A DNA stretch of 64,000 bases from Sulfuricaulis limicola. GTDB taxonomy: Bacteria > Pseudomonadota > Gammaproteobacteria > Acidiferrobacterales > Sulfurifustaceae. A program made the position numbers and the translations under genes. Under the pieces are notes generated by a model. That model was given only the letters and a program-made list of their open reading frames with translations. It did no database searches and was not told the DNA's origin. Below, in pieces: positions 33,299 through 41,566 of the stretch; position 1 is the first letter of the stretch, and every line of letters begins with the position of its first letter. Where the stretch lies: assembly GCF_002355735.1 (NCBI RefSeq), contig NZ_AP014879.1, positions 930,001-994,000 on the forward strand, in the 5' to 3' direction.

Positions 33299-33748
33299 AT
33301 GAACAAGCTAGCATGGTTTACGACACTGGTGGCATTGACGTTTTCGATTCCCCAGGCGTTCGCGGTGGAAGAACATCATCTGGATAAACCCGGGAGCCCG
33401 GCCCAGACGGCGCGAAACAAGGACGGTAAAGCACCTCCCACCAAGCAAGGCGGCATGTCGATGGGCATGATGCAAGACAGCATGCTCAAGATGCACGAGC
33501 AGATGCACAAGATCATGCAAACCAGCGATCCCCAGGAGCGCGAGAAACTCAAGCAGGAACACATGCAGCTGATGCAGGACCACATGAAAATGATGGGCGG
33601 CATGATGGGTCCGGGAATGATGATGGGCGACGGCATGGCCGGCGGCAAGGCCGGTCCCGCCGGCGGCCCGGTGGAAAAGCGTCTGCAAACGATGGAGCGC
33701 CGCATGAACATGATGCAGAAGACGATCGAGCAGATGCAGAAGCACTAG
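33299..33748 (+). CDS. Met-rich periplasmic protein
   Basis: 149 residues: signal peptide (MNKLAWFTTLVALTFSIPQAFA), then a helical, Met-rich body with MSMGMMQDSMLKMHEQMHKIMQTSDPQEREKLKQEHMQLMQDHMKMMGGMMGPGMMMGDGM and a C-terminal MERRMNMMQKTIEQMQKH. The spacing of Met and His on helices suits Cu(I)/Ag(I) binding. A shorter relative without a signal peptide is at 47131 (shared MxQxSMLKMHEQMHK and PQERExL). Good ribosome site (GAAGGAG). Confidence 0.75.
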   Translation: MNKLAWFTTLVALTFSIPQAFAVEEHHLDKPGSPAQTARNKDGKAPPTKQGGMSMGMMQDSMLKMHEQMHKIMQTSDPQEREKLKQEHMQLMQDHMKMMGGMMGPGMMMGDGMAGGKAGPAGGPVEKRLQTMERRMNMMQKTIEQMQKH

Positions 33749-33824
33749 GCCCGGCCACGTGGAAGAAGACGCTTTCGTGAGATCACGGCCACCTGCAACG
33801 CAGACGGCCCAAGGAGGCTAAGAC

Positions 33825-34052
33825 ATGAATATGGACGGCTGGGGCATGGGATTCGGCGGAATCGGGATGATCCTGTTTTGGGTGCTGATCATCGCAGGCA
33901 TCGTGGTTCTGACGAAGTGGTTAGCCGACGGACCACGGAGAAGCGATACGCCACGTGAAAATTCCGCGCTTGATGTTCTCAAGCAGCGTTATGCCCGCGG
34001 TGAAATCAACCGCGAGGAATTCGAGCAGAAAAAGCGCGATCTAAACCAGTGA
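33825..34052 (+). CDS. SHOCT-domain membrane protein
   Basis: 75 residues: MNMDGWGMGFGG start, one membrane helix (GMILFWVLIIAGIVVLTKWLA) and SHOCT end ALDVLKQRYARGEINREEFEQKKRDLNQ. Same plan as 11432 and 35689. Follows the Met-rich gene by 76 bp; ribosome site AAGGAGG. Exact role unknown. Confidence 0.8.
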   Translation: MNMDGWGMGFGGIGMILFWVLIIAGIVVLTKWLADGPRRSDTPRENSALDVLKQRYARGEINREEFEQKKRDLNQ

Positions 34053-34073
34053 CGATGACTGAAGGAGATAGGT

Positions 34074-34391
34074 ATGACCAAACTTAATCCGCTGGTAGTG
34101 GGCGGGGCGCTGGCGATAACGCTCGCGGCGCTCTATAGCCTGTGCGCCGCGGCCTTCGCCATCGCGCCGGCAGCAACCATCGATTTCTTCAACGCCTGGT
34201 TTCACGGGCTGAACCTCGCCGGGATGCAGGCCGGCGCCAAGCCGTTCACGCCGGGCGTGTTTGTCTATGGTCTCGTTGGTCTGACGGCGTCCGCCTTCGT
34301 CGGCGGCGTGGTGTTCGCCGTCAATTACAACCTGATCCGTCTTTGTCCCGGTTGTCGCAGCCGGGAGCAGAACAAGGTTATGGAATCTTAA
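34074..34391 (+). CDS. DUF5676 family membrane protein
   Basis: 105 residues, two membrane helices (LVVGGALAITLAALYSLCAAAFAI and VFVYGLVGLTASAFVGGVVFAVNYNLI) separated by the segment TIDFFNAWFHGLNLAGMQAGAKPFTPG, typical of DUF5676 proteins found in copper islands. The C-terminal RLCPGCRSR is a cytoplasmic or periplasmic CxxC that could bind metal. It lies 21 bp after the SHOCT gene, so one transcript. Function unknown. Confidence 0.75.
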   Translation: MTKLNPLVVGGALAITLAALYSLCAAAFAIAPAATIDFFNAWFHGLNLAGMQAGAKPFTPGVFVYGLVGLTASAFVGGVVFAVNYNLIRLCPGCRSREQNKVMES

Positions 34392-34469
34392 CGCCATGGC
34401 CGGATGCGTCTTCATTAAACGACGTATAGCAAAACTCGGTACATCCGATTAACTCAAAAGGAGCAAACC

Positions 34470-34877
34470 ATGAAACACACGATGTTACGCAAAGTTGGCA
34501 CAGTATTGTTGATCGCTGGAATCGCCCTCGCGGTTCCGGTCTATGCCGCGAAACATGGCGGGCCGGGCATGATGGACGGTAAGAATGGCGGCATGGGTGG
34601 GCCCGGCATGCAACAGATGACCGGCATGATGCACGACATGTCGGGCGAGATGGTGGAAATGTCCAACATGATGGAACGCGGCCAGATGAAACCGGACGCG
34701 ATGAAGAAGATGTCGGGCCAGATGAAGCAGATGGGCGAGATGATGGAGATGATGTCCGGCATGATGGGCAAGGGCATGATGATGGATGCCGATCAGCAGA
34801 AGCAAATGGGCCAGATGCGCATGCAGATGGATCAGATGCGGAAGGACATGCCGATGGCGCCGACAAAGAAGCAGTAA
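34470..34877 (+). CDS. Met-rich periplasmic protein (MKHxxLRxVG family, copy 1)
   Basis: 135 residues. Signal peptide MKHTMLRKVGTVLLIAGIALAVPVYA; mature part starts KHGGPGMMDGKNGGMGGPGMQQMTGMMHDMSGEM and continues as Met-rich helix (MKKMSGQMKQMGEMMEMMSGMMGKGMMMDADQQKQMGQMRMQMDQMRKDM). Close paralogues are at 41038 and 47994, with the same leader and the same MDAxxQKQM(G)QMRxQMDQMRKDM end. Probably a periplasmic Cu(I)/Ag(I) sponge; a single copper induces no obvious site here. Confidence 0.75.
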   Translation: MKHTMLRKVGTVLLIAGIALAVPVYAAKHGGPGMMDGKNGGMGGPGMQQMTGMMHDMSGEMVEMSNMMERGQMKPDAMKKMSGQMKQMGEMMEMMSGMMGKGMMMDADQQKQMGQMRMQMDQMRKDMPMAPTKKQ

Positions 34878-34914
34878 GCCGGAGCCGCCCCAGCGGCGTC
34901 ATCGCCGCCGGGGA

Positions 34915-35637
34915 TTACCCGGAGCGGGATCGGTTCGACTCCGCGCGCGTCAAGGAGCTCCAGGTGAAATGTTCATAGACACCCGACCAGTAGAGACCGA
35001 AAGCGATGGCCCAGGCAAGTTCTTCAATGGGTATGCCGAGGACGAGCAGACCGGAGAGCGCGGAAAGGTTCCATACCCGCTCGATATACCCGGGTGCGGA
35101 CCATTCGAGTCCGAGCAGGAACACGATGTAGTAGCTGAGGAACAGCAGGCCGCCGACCCAGGTCTTGGTCTTAAGATCGGGGCGACAGACGACGGTGGCA
35201 ACGGCGCCGATCGCCATGGCGATGATGCCCGGATAGATGGGGTTCCACGGAAGGAAATAAAGAATTGGAAAGGCAATGAACGGCGAAGCCAATGCCTTGT
35301 AGTGATGCCGATGCAGCGGCTGATGCTTATCGCGTACCGCCATGGGCTGTGTGCCACGACCGGTCAAGATGGGATAGAGCACGGCGGCGGCACCGCCGAT
35401 AGCGAAGGTGAAAATGAGGCTTTCGATATCGAAGCCCGTGTACTGCGCGAGGCTGAAGAGACTCGGCGGGTTCCAATATTTGGGCACGAACAGCGGTTCG
35501 CTGAGACCGAATGGCATGGTGAACAGACTGGCCCACAACATGGTTTGGCGGTTTTTGGGAAAGGCGAGATAGAGCACTGCCCAGGGCGCGAGAAAGGCAG
35601 ATGCCCACGTGAGCCATACGTATCGGTCACCGATCAT
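34915..35637 (-). CDS. Polytopic membrane protein, lycopene-cyclase-domain-like
   Basis: 240 residues with about seven membrane helices. The pattern YVWLTWASAFLAPWAVLYLAF at the start, the central GFDIESLIFTFAIGGAAAVLY, and above all the end ALSGLLVLGIPIEELAWAIAFGLYWSGVYEHF (P-x-EE motif in the last helices) recall lycopene-cyclase-domain proteins (CrtYcd/CarR type). No other carotenoid gene is near. It is the only minus-strand gene in this part of the cop cluster apart from czcE. The function in a metal island is unknown. Confidence 0.65.
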   Translation of the reverse strand: MIGDRYVWLTWASAFLAPWAVLYLAFPKNRQTMLWASLFTMPFGLSEPLFVPKYWNPPSLFSLAQYTGFDIESLIFTFAIGGAAAVLYPILTGRGTQPMAVRDKHQPLHRHHYKALASPFIAFPILYFLPWNPIYPGIIAMAIGAVATVVCRPDLKTKTWVGGLLFLSYYIVFLLGLEWSAPGYIERVWNLSALSGLLVLGIPIEELAWAIAFGLYWSGVYEHFTWSSLTRAESNRSRSG

Positions 35638-35688
35638 GCCATGAGGTTAATACCTGAATTCTCGAAGTACAACCGGGAAGGAGTGAAT

Positions 35689-35937
35689 ATGACGAAGCAT
35701 TATCAGAGAGGAGACGCAGGGGTTGCCATGGTCATCGTGATGGTGGTGATGATGATCGGGTTTCTCTGGCACGGCGGAGGGGGGCACGGCGGTGATCGCG
35801 GCAGCCACATGTCCTCCGGCGCGCCCACGGGCACGACGACAAAATCGCCGCTGGATCTGCTGGACGAGACCTACGCGCGCGGCGAGATCAGTCGCGAAGA
35901 GTATCTGCGAAGACGCGAGGATTTGCTGAAGCGCTGA
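35689..35937 (+). CDS. SHOCT-domain membrane protein with His/Gly-rich linker
   Basis: 82 residues from ATG 35689 (AAGGAG upstream). One membrane helix (GVAMVIVMVVMMIGFLW), a HGGGGHGGDRGSHMSSG linker and SHOCT end SPLDLLDETYARGEISREEYLRRREDLLKR. Third member of the SHOCT set in the window. The His-rich linker is specific to this copy and may bind metal. Confidence 0.78.
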   Translation: MTKHYQRGDAGVAMVIVMVVMMIGFLWHGGGGHGGDRGSHMSSGAPTGTTTKSPLDLLDETYARGEISREEYLRRREDLLKR

Positions 35938-35979
35938 CGAACAGATGAGTCAACGATTTCTCGAAAGAAAGGAGTGACG

Positions 35980-36654
35980 ATGGCAACCGATCCGGTATGT
36001 GACATGAATGTCGAGAAGTCATCGGCGGCCGGCAAGCTGTTGCACGAGGGAACGGTCTATTATTTCTGTTACACCGACTGTCTCGGCAAGTTCAAGGCCA
36101 ACCCCGCCACCTATGGCCGGCGCACGGAGGCAGCCATGAATTGCCTCTCGATTCGCCTTATGGTTTTCCCGGCTGCGTTCGCGGTCAGGCGCCACGATGA
36201 GCGCGCGCCCCGGCGCCGCCGTGAAAGCGGCGTCTGGGGTACGGTGTCTCCCCACGCCGCGGTAACCGCTGCGCGTGGGCGCCTGGGCGACTCAGCCGGA
36301 CGTTTGTTGCGGGTCGGGCGAGACGTAGACCTTGATCGAGCGACCGTCGAGCATCCCGGCCGGCGCGATCTTGTCGAGATCGAACACCGGACTGGTGTTG
36401 AACGTATCAAAGCGCCAAGAAAAGCTCTTGCCGCCCACGACGAACCTGATGGTCTCGCCTCCGGTCACGTTGGCCCACTTCGCGCCGGCATCGAGCACGA
36501 TGGTGCGGTCGGCGCTTTCATCGTGCACCGGCGTGCCCAGGTTCGGGCTGGCCGCGGGGTGGTTGGCGAACGCGGGTGCCGCGGCGGCGAAGGCACCGGC
36601 GATGGCGAGGGAAACGAGATGGGTGTGCAGCGTCTTCATGATGATCTCCTTTAA
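35980..36654 (+). CDS. YHS-domain ORF, unusually extended over czcE
   Basis: Start ATG 35980 with AAAGGAG. The first about 47 codons are a YHS domain: DPVCDMNVEKSSAAGKLLHEGTVYYFCYTDCLGKFKANPATYG, with the CDM and CYTDC cysteines that bind metal. After that the frame stays open for another about 175 codons, largely antisense to czcE (36292-36639), with Arg/Asp-rich low-quality sequence. Free-standing YHS proteins are about 50-70 residues, so the gene has probably lost its normal stop or its original downstream partner. Only the first part is likely functional. Confidence 0.6.
   Translation: MATDPVCDMNVEKSSAAGKLLHEGTVYYFCYTDCLGKFKANPATYGRRTEAAMNCLSIRLMVFPAAFAVRRHDERAPRRRRESGVWGTVSPHAAVTAARGRLGDSAGRLLRVGRDVDLDRATVEHPGRRDLVEIEHRTGVERIKAPRKALAAHDEPDGLASGHVGPLRAGIEHDGAVGAFIVHRRAQVRAGRGVVGERGCRGGEGTGDGEGNEMGVQRLHDDLL
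36292..36639 (-). CDS. czcE: CzcE-family periplasmic copper-binding protein
   Basis: 115 residues: signal peptide (MKTLHTHLVSLAIAGAFAAAAPAFA), then the CzcE fold (NLGTPVHDESADRTIVLDAGAKWANVTGGETIRFVVGGKSFSWRFDTFNTSPVFDLDKIAPAGMLDGRSIKVYVSPDP). The His and aromatic residues near GTPVH and the WANVTGGE/FRF core are family features. Strong ribosome site AAAGGAGAT. Divergent from the two-component system at 36789, a frequent pairing; the 149-bp gap holds a perfect palindrome. Confidence 0.85.
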   Translation of the reverse strand: MKTLHTHLVSLAIAGAFAAAAPAFANHPAASPNLGTPVHDESADRTIVLDAGAKWANVTGGETIRFVVGGKSFSWRFDTFNTSPVFDLDKIAPAGMLDGRSIKVYVSPDPQQTSG

Positions 36655-36749
36655 AAAAAAGTGTTGAAGATGAACCTACCGGATATCTCCGATAGCAAGC
36701 CCATCGTAGGCGATGCACGCGAACGCCAGCCTGACCCGGAGATTACATT

Positions 36750-36765
36750 TTCGCAAGCTTGCGAA
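36750..36765. promoter_or_regulatory. Perfect palindrome between czcE and the response regulator
   Basis: TTCGCAAGCTTGCGAA, a 16-bp perfect palindrome, lies 24 bp before the response regulator start and 110 bp before czcE. It is placed to act as a shared operator for the two divergent units. Whether the encoded regulator binds it is untested. Confidence 0.45.
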
Positions 36766-36788
36766 GCGCCTCGCCGGGAGATGTCAGA

Positions 36789-37481
36789 ATGGATGTACTT
36801 AACATGCGGGTGCTGATCGTGGAAGACCAAATCAAGACGGGCGATTACCTGCGCCAGGGACTCACGGAAAACGGTTTCGTGGTCGACGTCGCGCGCAATG
36901 GACTCGACGGCCAACACCTCGCGCTCACCAGCGAGTACGATATCGTCGTGCTCGACGTGATGCTGCCGGGCGTTGATGGTTGGCAGGTGCTGCGCGAGCT
37001 GCGCCTCCAGGGCAAGCAGACCCCGGTGCTGTTCCTCACCGCGCGCGACAAGGTCGAGGACCGGGTGAAGGGGCTTGATCTCGGCGCCGACGATTACCTC
37101 GTCAAGCCGTTTGCGTTCTCAGAGCTGCTCGCGCGCGTACGCGCGTTGACTCGTCGGGGAGGGATGCACGAGCCCGAAATCTTGCGCGTGGCGGATCTCG
37201 AGGTCGACCTGCTGCGGAGGCGGACCATGCGCGCGGGCAAGCGGATTACGCTGACGGCCAAGGAGTTCACGCTCCTGGCGCTCCTCATGCGGCGCTGCGG
37301 CGAGGTGCTCTCGCGCACCCTGATCGCCGAGCAGGTGTGGGACATGAACTTCGACAGCGACACCAACGTCGTGGAGGTCGCCGTGCGCCGGCTGCGCGCC
37401 AAGATCGACGATCCCTTTGAACATAAACTGATTCGCACGATTCGCGGTATGGGATACGTGTTGGAGGAGCAAGAGGATTGA
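36789..37481 (+). CDS. OmpR-family heavy-metal response regulator (CopR/CzcR/CusR type)
   Basis: 230 residues from ATG 36789 (GGGAG upstream; the in-frame ATG 36804 is an alternative). Receiver domain: [40 protein letters not shown], phospho-acceptor Asp in [15 protein letters not shown], conserved Lys in [23 protein letters not shown]. Winged-helix output domain with [55 protein letters not shown], the exact pattern of CopR, CusR and CzcR. The stop is 2 bp before the kinase start, so they form one operon. Cu(I) or Zn/Cd as signal cannot be told. Confidence 0.93.
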   Translation: MDVLNMRVLIVEDQIKTGDYLRQGLTENGFVVDVARNGLDGQHLALTSEYDIVVLDVMLPGVDGWQVLRELRLQGKQTPVLFLTARDKVEDRVKGLDLGADDYLVKPFAFSELLARVRALTRRGGMHEPEILRVADLEVDLLRRRTMRAGKRITLTAKEFTLLALLMRRCGEVLSRTLIAEQVWDMNFDSDTNVVEVAVRRLRAKIDDPFEHKLIRTIRGMGYVLEEQED

Positions 37482-37483
37482 CG

Positions 37484-38968
37484 ATGCTCGAACGCGCCTC
37501 CATCACGTTCCGCCTGAGCCTGCTGTTCGCAGTGGCGTCCGTGTTGATGCTGGCGGGCATCGGTGCCTACCTGTATCGCTCGCTCGAGTACCGGTTCGCG
37601 CAGCGTGACACCGACGAACTCGTGGGCAAGGTGGAACTGGTGCGCTACATACTCTCCGGAACGTCCTCGCGCCAGGATGTTCCATCGCGCCGCCAGGACT
37701 TCGCGCACGTGGTCGTCGGACACCCGTCGCTGTATCTGGCCGTGCTCGACGAAGACGGTGAGGCCCTGTTCGCCTCGTCGCGCCTGCGGCTGCCGGAGGC
37801 GCTGCTCCGCAAGGCCGTGGACGCATCCACGACACCGACATCCACCGAGTTGTGGCAGCCGTCGCCCGATCAGCGTTACCGCACGCTCGCGGCCTGGGTG
37901 GATCTCGCCAGTGAGTCCAATCAGCGGGTGCTCATCGCGCTCGCGCTTGATACCGCTGAGCAACGGGCACTGCTCGCGAGTTACCGGCATCACCTGGTCA
38001 TTGCTCTTTTGAGTGGCGGGGTGCTTGCCGCGCTGATGAGTTTTCTCGTCGTCCGTCACGGATTACGTCCGCTGCGGCGCATGGCGGCGACCGCGTATCA
38101 AATCTCGGTGGACCGCCTGAGTGAGCGACTCAACATCGAGCACGTGCCGGCGGAGCTCAAGCAGCTTGCCACGGCGTTCAACGCGATGCTTGCGCGCATC
38201 GAGGACTCGTTCGGGCGACTCGCGGGTTTTTCGTCGGACCTCGCGCACGAGCTGCGTACGCCGATCAATAACCTCATGGGGCAAACCCAGGTCGCGCTGA
38301 CGCGCACACGGTCAGCGGAGGAGTACCGCCGAGTCCTTGAATCCAACCTGGAGGAGTGCGAGCGTCTCGCGCGCATGATCGCCGACATGCTGTTCCTCGC
38401 CAGGGCGGACCACGCGCAGGTGACGCTGCGAACCGAATCGGTTGACCTGCGAGCCGAGCTCGACAAGGTGGCGGAGTTCTACGAGGCGCATGCACAGAAT
38501 TGCGGCGTGCGCATCGTGTGTGCGGGCGAGGGCCGCGTCGCCGCGGATCGCCTGCTCGTGCAGCGCGCCGTGAGCAATCTGCTCTCCAACGCGATCCGCC
38601 ACACTCCAAAAGGCGGCGAAGTCAGGCTGTGGACCGTTCACGATGACAACGCTACGGTCACCGTGAACGTCAGCAATCCGGGCCCGGGCATCCCGCGCGA
38701 ACACCTCGATCGCGTTTTCGACCGCTTCTATCGCATCGACAGCTCGCGCGGCGTCTCGCACGAGGGGGTGGGCCTCGGGCTCGCGATCGTACGATCAATC
38801 ATGGTGTTGCACGGCGGCCGCGTGAGCGTCGCGAGCATGCCGGACAGGGTGACGACATTCGCCCTGCATTTTCCCGCCGTCCCAGCGGGCGTCGGGCGCG
38901 GGCCAGACAGGGCCGTCCCGCCCACGCTGTCACGGGAGGCTTTCCGCCGGAAGGGGCTGACGGCGTGA
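37484..38968 (+). CDS. Heavy-metal sensor histidine kinase (CopS/CusS type)
   Basis: 494 residues. TM1 (FRLSLLFAVASVLMLAGIGAYLY), a periplasmic sensor of about 145 residues, TM2 (HHLVIALLSGGVLAALMSFLVV), HAMP, then the H-box FSSDLAHELRTPINNLMGQTQVALTRTRSAEEY, N-box RAVSNLLSNAIRHTPKGGEV and the G-box region SHEGVGLGLAIVRSIMVLHGG. Matches the heavy-metal sensor kinase family by length and by the SxDLAHELRTPIxNLxGQTQVxLxxxR signature. Cognate partner is the upstream response regulator. Confidence 0.93.
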   Translation: MLERASITFRLSLLFAVASVLMLAGIGAYLYRSLEYRFAQRDTDELVGKVELVRYILSGTSSRQDVPSRRQDFAHVVVGHPSLYLAVLDEDGEALFASSRLRLPEALLRKAVDASTTPTSTELWQPSPDQRYRTLAAWVDLASESNQRVLIALALDTAEQRALLASYRHHLVIALLSGGVLAALMSFLVVRHGLRPLRRMAATAYQISVDRLSERLNIEHVPAELKQLATAFNAMLARIEDSFGRLAGFSSDLAHELRTPINNLMGQTQVALTRTRSAEEYRRVLESNLEECERLARMIADMLFLARADHAQVTLRTESVDLRAELDKVAEFYEAHAQNCGVRIVCAGEGRVAADRLLVQRAVSNLLSNAIRHTPKGGEVRLWTVHDDNATVTVNVSNPGPGIPREHLDRVFDRFYRIDSSRGVSHEGVGLGLAIVRSIMVLHGGRVSVASMPDRVTTFALHFPAVPAGVGRGPDRAVPPTLSREAFRRKGLTA

Positions 38969-39032
38969 ACCCTGTCTGCCTCGACCGCCGGCCATGCAGG
39001 CAAGCCCGGTGAAACCTTGGAGGAAGGAAATC

Positions 39033-39266
39033 ATGAATCACTCGCACAACGAACGACAGGGTAATGAGTCACGGTCACTGTGGCGCTCGCGCACGGGGCT
39101 CGCGCTGCTCGGTTTTCTCGCCATAGCGGGGTTCTTTCTTTTCACGGAACACCGGGCGCATCTGCTGGGCGCGTTGCCGTTCGTGCTGCTGGCGCTCTGC
39201 CCGCTGCTGCATCTGTTCGGCCACGGCGGGCATGATCACGGCGCGGAAAAAGGAGACAAGCCATGA
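39033..39266 (+). CDS. DUF2933 family membrane protein
   Basis: 77 residues from ATG 39033 (GGAGGAAGG upstream). Two hydrophobic stretches (TGLALLGFLAIAGFFLFTEHRAHLLGALPFVLLALCPLLHLFG) and a His-rich end HGGHDHGAEKGDKP. This is the DUF2933 layout common in copper and mercury islands. The C-terminal His cluster could bind metal. Overlaps the next gene by 4 bp (ATGA), so translation is coupled. Confidence 0.82.
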   Translation: MNHSHNERQGNESRSLWRSRTGLALLGFLAIAGFFLFTEHRAHLLGALPFVLLALCPLLHLFGHGGHDHGAEKGDKP

Positions 39267-39922
39267 ACCCGGCCACCTCCGCCCCTGCCTACGGCCTCTG
39301 GACACTGGTCGTGATCAATTCGGCTGTGTTCATCATCTTTCTCTACAGCTTCGCCAAGCCGCAAACCACGCGCGACTGGCGCTCCTTCGGCGCCATCTCG
39401 GCGTTCCTGGTGGCGCTGTTCACCGAGATGTACGGCTTTCCGCTCACGATCTATCTCCTTTCCGGCTGGCTGCAAAGCCGCTATCCCGGCGTGGACTGGC
39501 TCGCGCACGACGCCGGCCACCTGCTCGAGACGCTGTTCGGCTGGAAGGCCTACCCGCATTTCGGTCCATTTCATCTGCTTTCCTTCGCGTTCATCGGCGG
39601 CGGGTTCATCCTGCTGTCGAACGCCTGGCGGGTGCTGTACGCGGCGCAGAAGAACCGCACGCTGGCGACGACCGGCCCGTACGCGCGCATCCGCCATCCG
39701 CAGTACGTCGGCTTCGTGCTGATCATGCTGGGCTTCCTGGTGCAGTGGCCGACGATCCTGACGCTCGCCATGTTTCCGGTGCTGGTGTTCATGTACGTGC
39801 ATCTTGCCCGGCGCGAGGAACGCGAGGTCGAGCGCGAGTTCGGCGAAGTGTACGCGCGCTATGCCGCACGCACGCCGGCATTTATCCCGCGTTTGGCGGC
39901 AGCACCACGCACGTCGCCATGA
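39263..39922 (+). CDS. Isoprenylcysteine carboxyl methyltransferase-like membrane protein
   Basis: 219 residues, five or so membrane helices. The C-terminal half carries the ICMT/PEMT signature TGPYARIRHPQYVGFVLIMLGFLVQWPTILTL with the following EEREVEREFGEVYARYAARTPAFIP, which binds S-adenosylmethionine in relatives. The N-terminal half has three further helices. Such genes follow DUF2933 genes in many metal islands, so the pair is probably a functional unit; the methylated substrate is unknown. Confidence 0.82.
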   Translation: MNPATSAPAYGLWTLVVINSAVFIIFLYSFAKPQTTRDWRSFGAISAFLVALFTEMYGFPLTIYLLSGWLQSRYPGVDWLAHDAGHLLETLFGWKAYPHFGPFHLLSFAFIGGGFILLSNAWRVLYAAQKNRTLATTGPYARIRHPQYVGFVLIMLGFLVQWPTILTLAMFPVLVFMYVHLARREEREVEREFGEVYARYAARTPAFIPRLAAAPRTSP

Positions 39923-40013
39923 GGTGGTGGGAAGCTTACCAGACGACATTCGTCCGGACCGGGCACGATGTTAATCAAGGGGGCGATCCCCGCACACAGA
40001 AAGGAGCAAAACC

Positions 40014-40829
40014 ATGGAACAGTCGATAACACGAAACATGATCCGCGTGGCGGTTCTCGTGACGGCGAGCGCCGTGGCTCCGCTCTGCACCGCGGCCGAG
40101 AGCGACCTGAGCGTGAGCTTCGGCGCCGAATACACGACCGGGGACTACGGCACTGGGACCGATACCTCGATCTGGTATTTCCCACTCTCGTTCAGCTACG
40201 GGAGCGAGGTGACGACCTTCTCGGTCACGGTTCCCTACCTGATCGTTGAAGGTCCGGGCAATGTCACGCCCGCCATCGGCGACACGCCGCGCGGCATGTC
40301 GCCGGGCATGGGTGCCATGCAGGTGGTACGTCCCGGGCCGGTCGGGGCTACCCGCCGGGAGTCAGGTCTGGGTGACGTCGTGCTCTCGGGCTCAGTGCGG
40401 CTCGTCGCGGAAGCGCCGGCGCAACCGCGCGTCGATCTCACCGGCAAGATCAAGCTCGCCACGGCGGACGAAGACGACAATCTGGGCACCGGCGAAAACG
40501 ATTACGCCGTGCAGTTGGATTTGGAGAAGGGGATCTTCTTCGGCTATCTCGGTTACCGGGTGTACGGCGATCCGCCGGGGATCAACCTGGACAATGTCGC
40601 CTACGGCCTCGTCGGCCTGTCCCGCCCGCTGGATGCGGCCACGCGCGCGGGCGTATCGCTTTATGCACAGCAGGCGGCCACCGCCGGCACCGACGATCAG
40701 ACCGAGTTGAGCCTGTTCCTCACCCGCAAGCTCGGCAAGGGCAATCAACTGCGCCCGTACGTGGTATTCGGGCTCTCCGACGGCAGCCCGGACTGGGGCG
40801 TGGGCGTGACGCTCGCGTTGTATCGCTGA
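40014..40829 (+). CDS. Outer-membrane beta-barrel protein of unknown substrate
   Basis: 271 residues with a signal peptide (to about residue 28: VLVTASAVAPLCTAA) and repeating amphipathic beta strands (LSVSFGAEYTTGDYGTGTDTSIWYFPLSFSYGSEVTTFSVTVPYLIVEG, then GIFFGYLGYRVYG and LRPYVVFGLSDGSPDWGVGVTLALYR). Ending in an aromatic-xR strand fits an outer-membrane barrel. No channel family is identifiable. Located after the ICMT-like gene, same strand, with ribosome site AAAGGAG. Confidence 0.7.
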   Translation: MEQSITRNMIRVAVLVTASAVAPLCTAAESDLSVSFGAEYTTGDYGTGTDTSIWYFPLSFSYGSEVTTFSVTVPYLIVEGPGNVTPAIGDTPRGMSPGMGAMQVVRPGPVGATRRESGLGDVVLSGSVRLVAEAPAQPRVDLTGKIKLATADEDDNLGTGENDYAVQLDLEKGIFFGYLGYRVYGDPPGINLDNVAYGLVGLSRPLDAATRAGVSLYAQQAATAGTDDQTELSLFLTRKLGKGNQLRPYVVFGLSDGSPDWGVGVTLALYR

Positions 40830-41037
40830 TCTATAGGGCGTGTTCGGCCGAGTCGCTAATTACGGCATGCGCATCGGCCATTATTCCGCGCTTCGACATA
40901 AAGCGCGCGCTGCCGTGAGAGCAGGGTGTCTGTACGGCGGCAATGATTTCGGAGTCGATTGATCCGGAAAAGGAGCGTCCCGTCACGGGACGTCATGACA
41001 ACCGGGGAGCAATCCCCGCAACACAAGGAGTGAAACC

Positions 41038-41508
41038 ATGAAACAGTCAACGTGTAACAGCTTGGGAGCAGGTCTGCTGGTGCTGGGACTTGCGCTGGCG
41101 CTGCCCACTTATGCCCAGATGGGCAGTGGCACGATGGGCGATCAGAAAGGCGGCGGCATGATGGACGGCGGCAAAGGGATGGGTTCCGGCGCACAGCAGA
41201 AGGGCGGCAAGATGGGCGGGCAGCAGGGCATGGACGGGCCGGGCGCGCAGCAGATGTCCGGCATGATGCACGACATGAGCGGCATGATGACGGACATGTG
41301 GGCCCAGATGGAGGGAGCCAAGTTGAGTGCCGAACAGCAAAAACAAATGTCCGCGCGCATGAAGCAGATGTCGCAAATGATGGAAATGATGTCGGGCATG
41401 GCGGGCAAGGGCATGATGATGGATGCCGACATGCAGAAGCAGATGGATCAGATGCGCAAGCGCCTGGACGAGATGATGAAGCCATCGGCCGGAGGTTCGA
41501 AGAAGTAG
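41038..41508 (+). CDS. Met-rich periplasmic protein (MKHxxLRxVG family, copy 2)
   Basis: 156 residues: signal peptide (MKQSTCNSLGAGLLVLGLALALPTYA), a Gly/Met-rich region (MGSGTMGDQKGGGMMDGGKGMGSGAQQKGGKMGGQQGMDGPGAQ) and the shared Met-rich helix (MSGMMHDMSGMMTDMWAQMEGAKLSAEQQKQMSARMKQMSQMMEMMSGMAGKGMMMDADMQKQMDQMRKRLDEMMK). Longer Gly/Met linker than its paralogues at 34470 and 47994. Probable periplasmic Cu(I)/Ag(I) binder. Confidence 0.73.
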   Translation: MKQSTCNSLGAGLLVLGLALALPTYAQMGSGTMGDQKGGGMMDGGKGMGSGAQQKGGKMGGQQGMDGPGAQQMSGMMHDMSGMMTDMWAQMEGAKLSAEQQKQMSARMKQMSQMMEMMSGMAGKGMMMDADMQKQMDQMRKRLDEMMKPSAGGSKK

Positions 41509-41566
41509 GTGGTGTTGCCAGCGGTCGGAAACCTCCGCCCGCTGCTGTTTCTTATGGAGGTGCATC

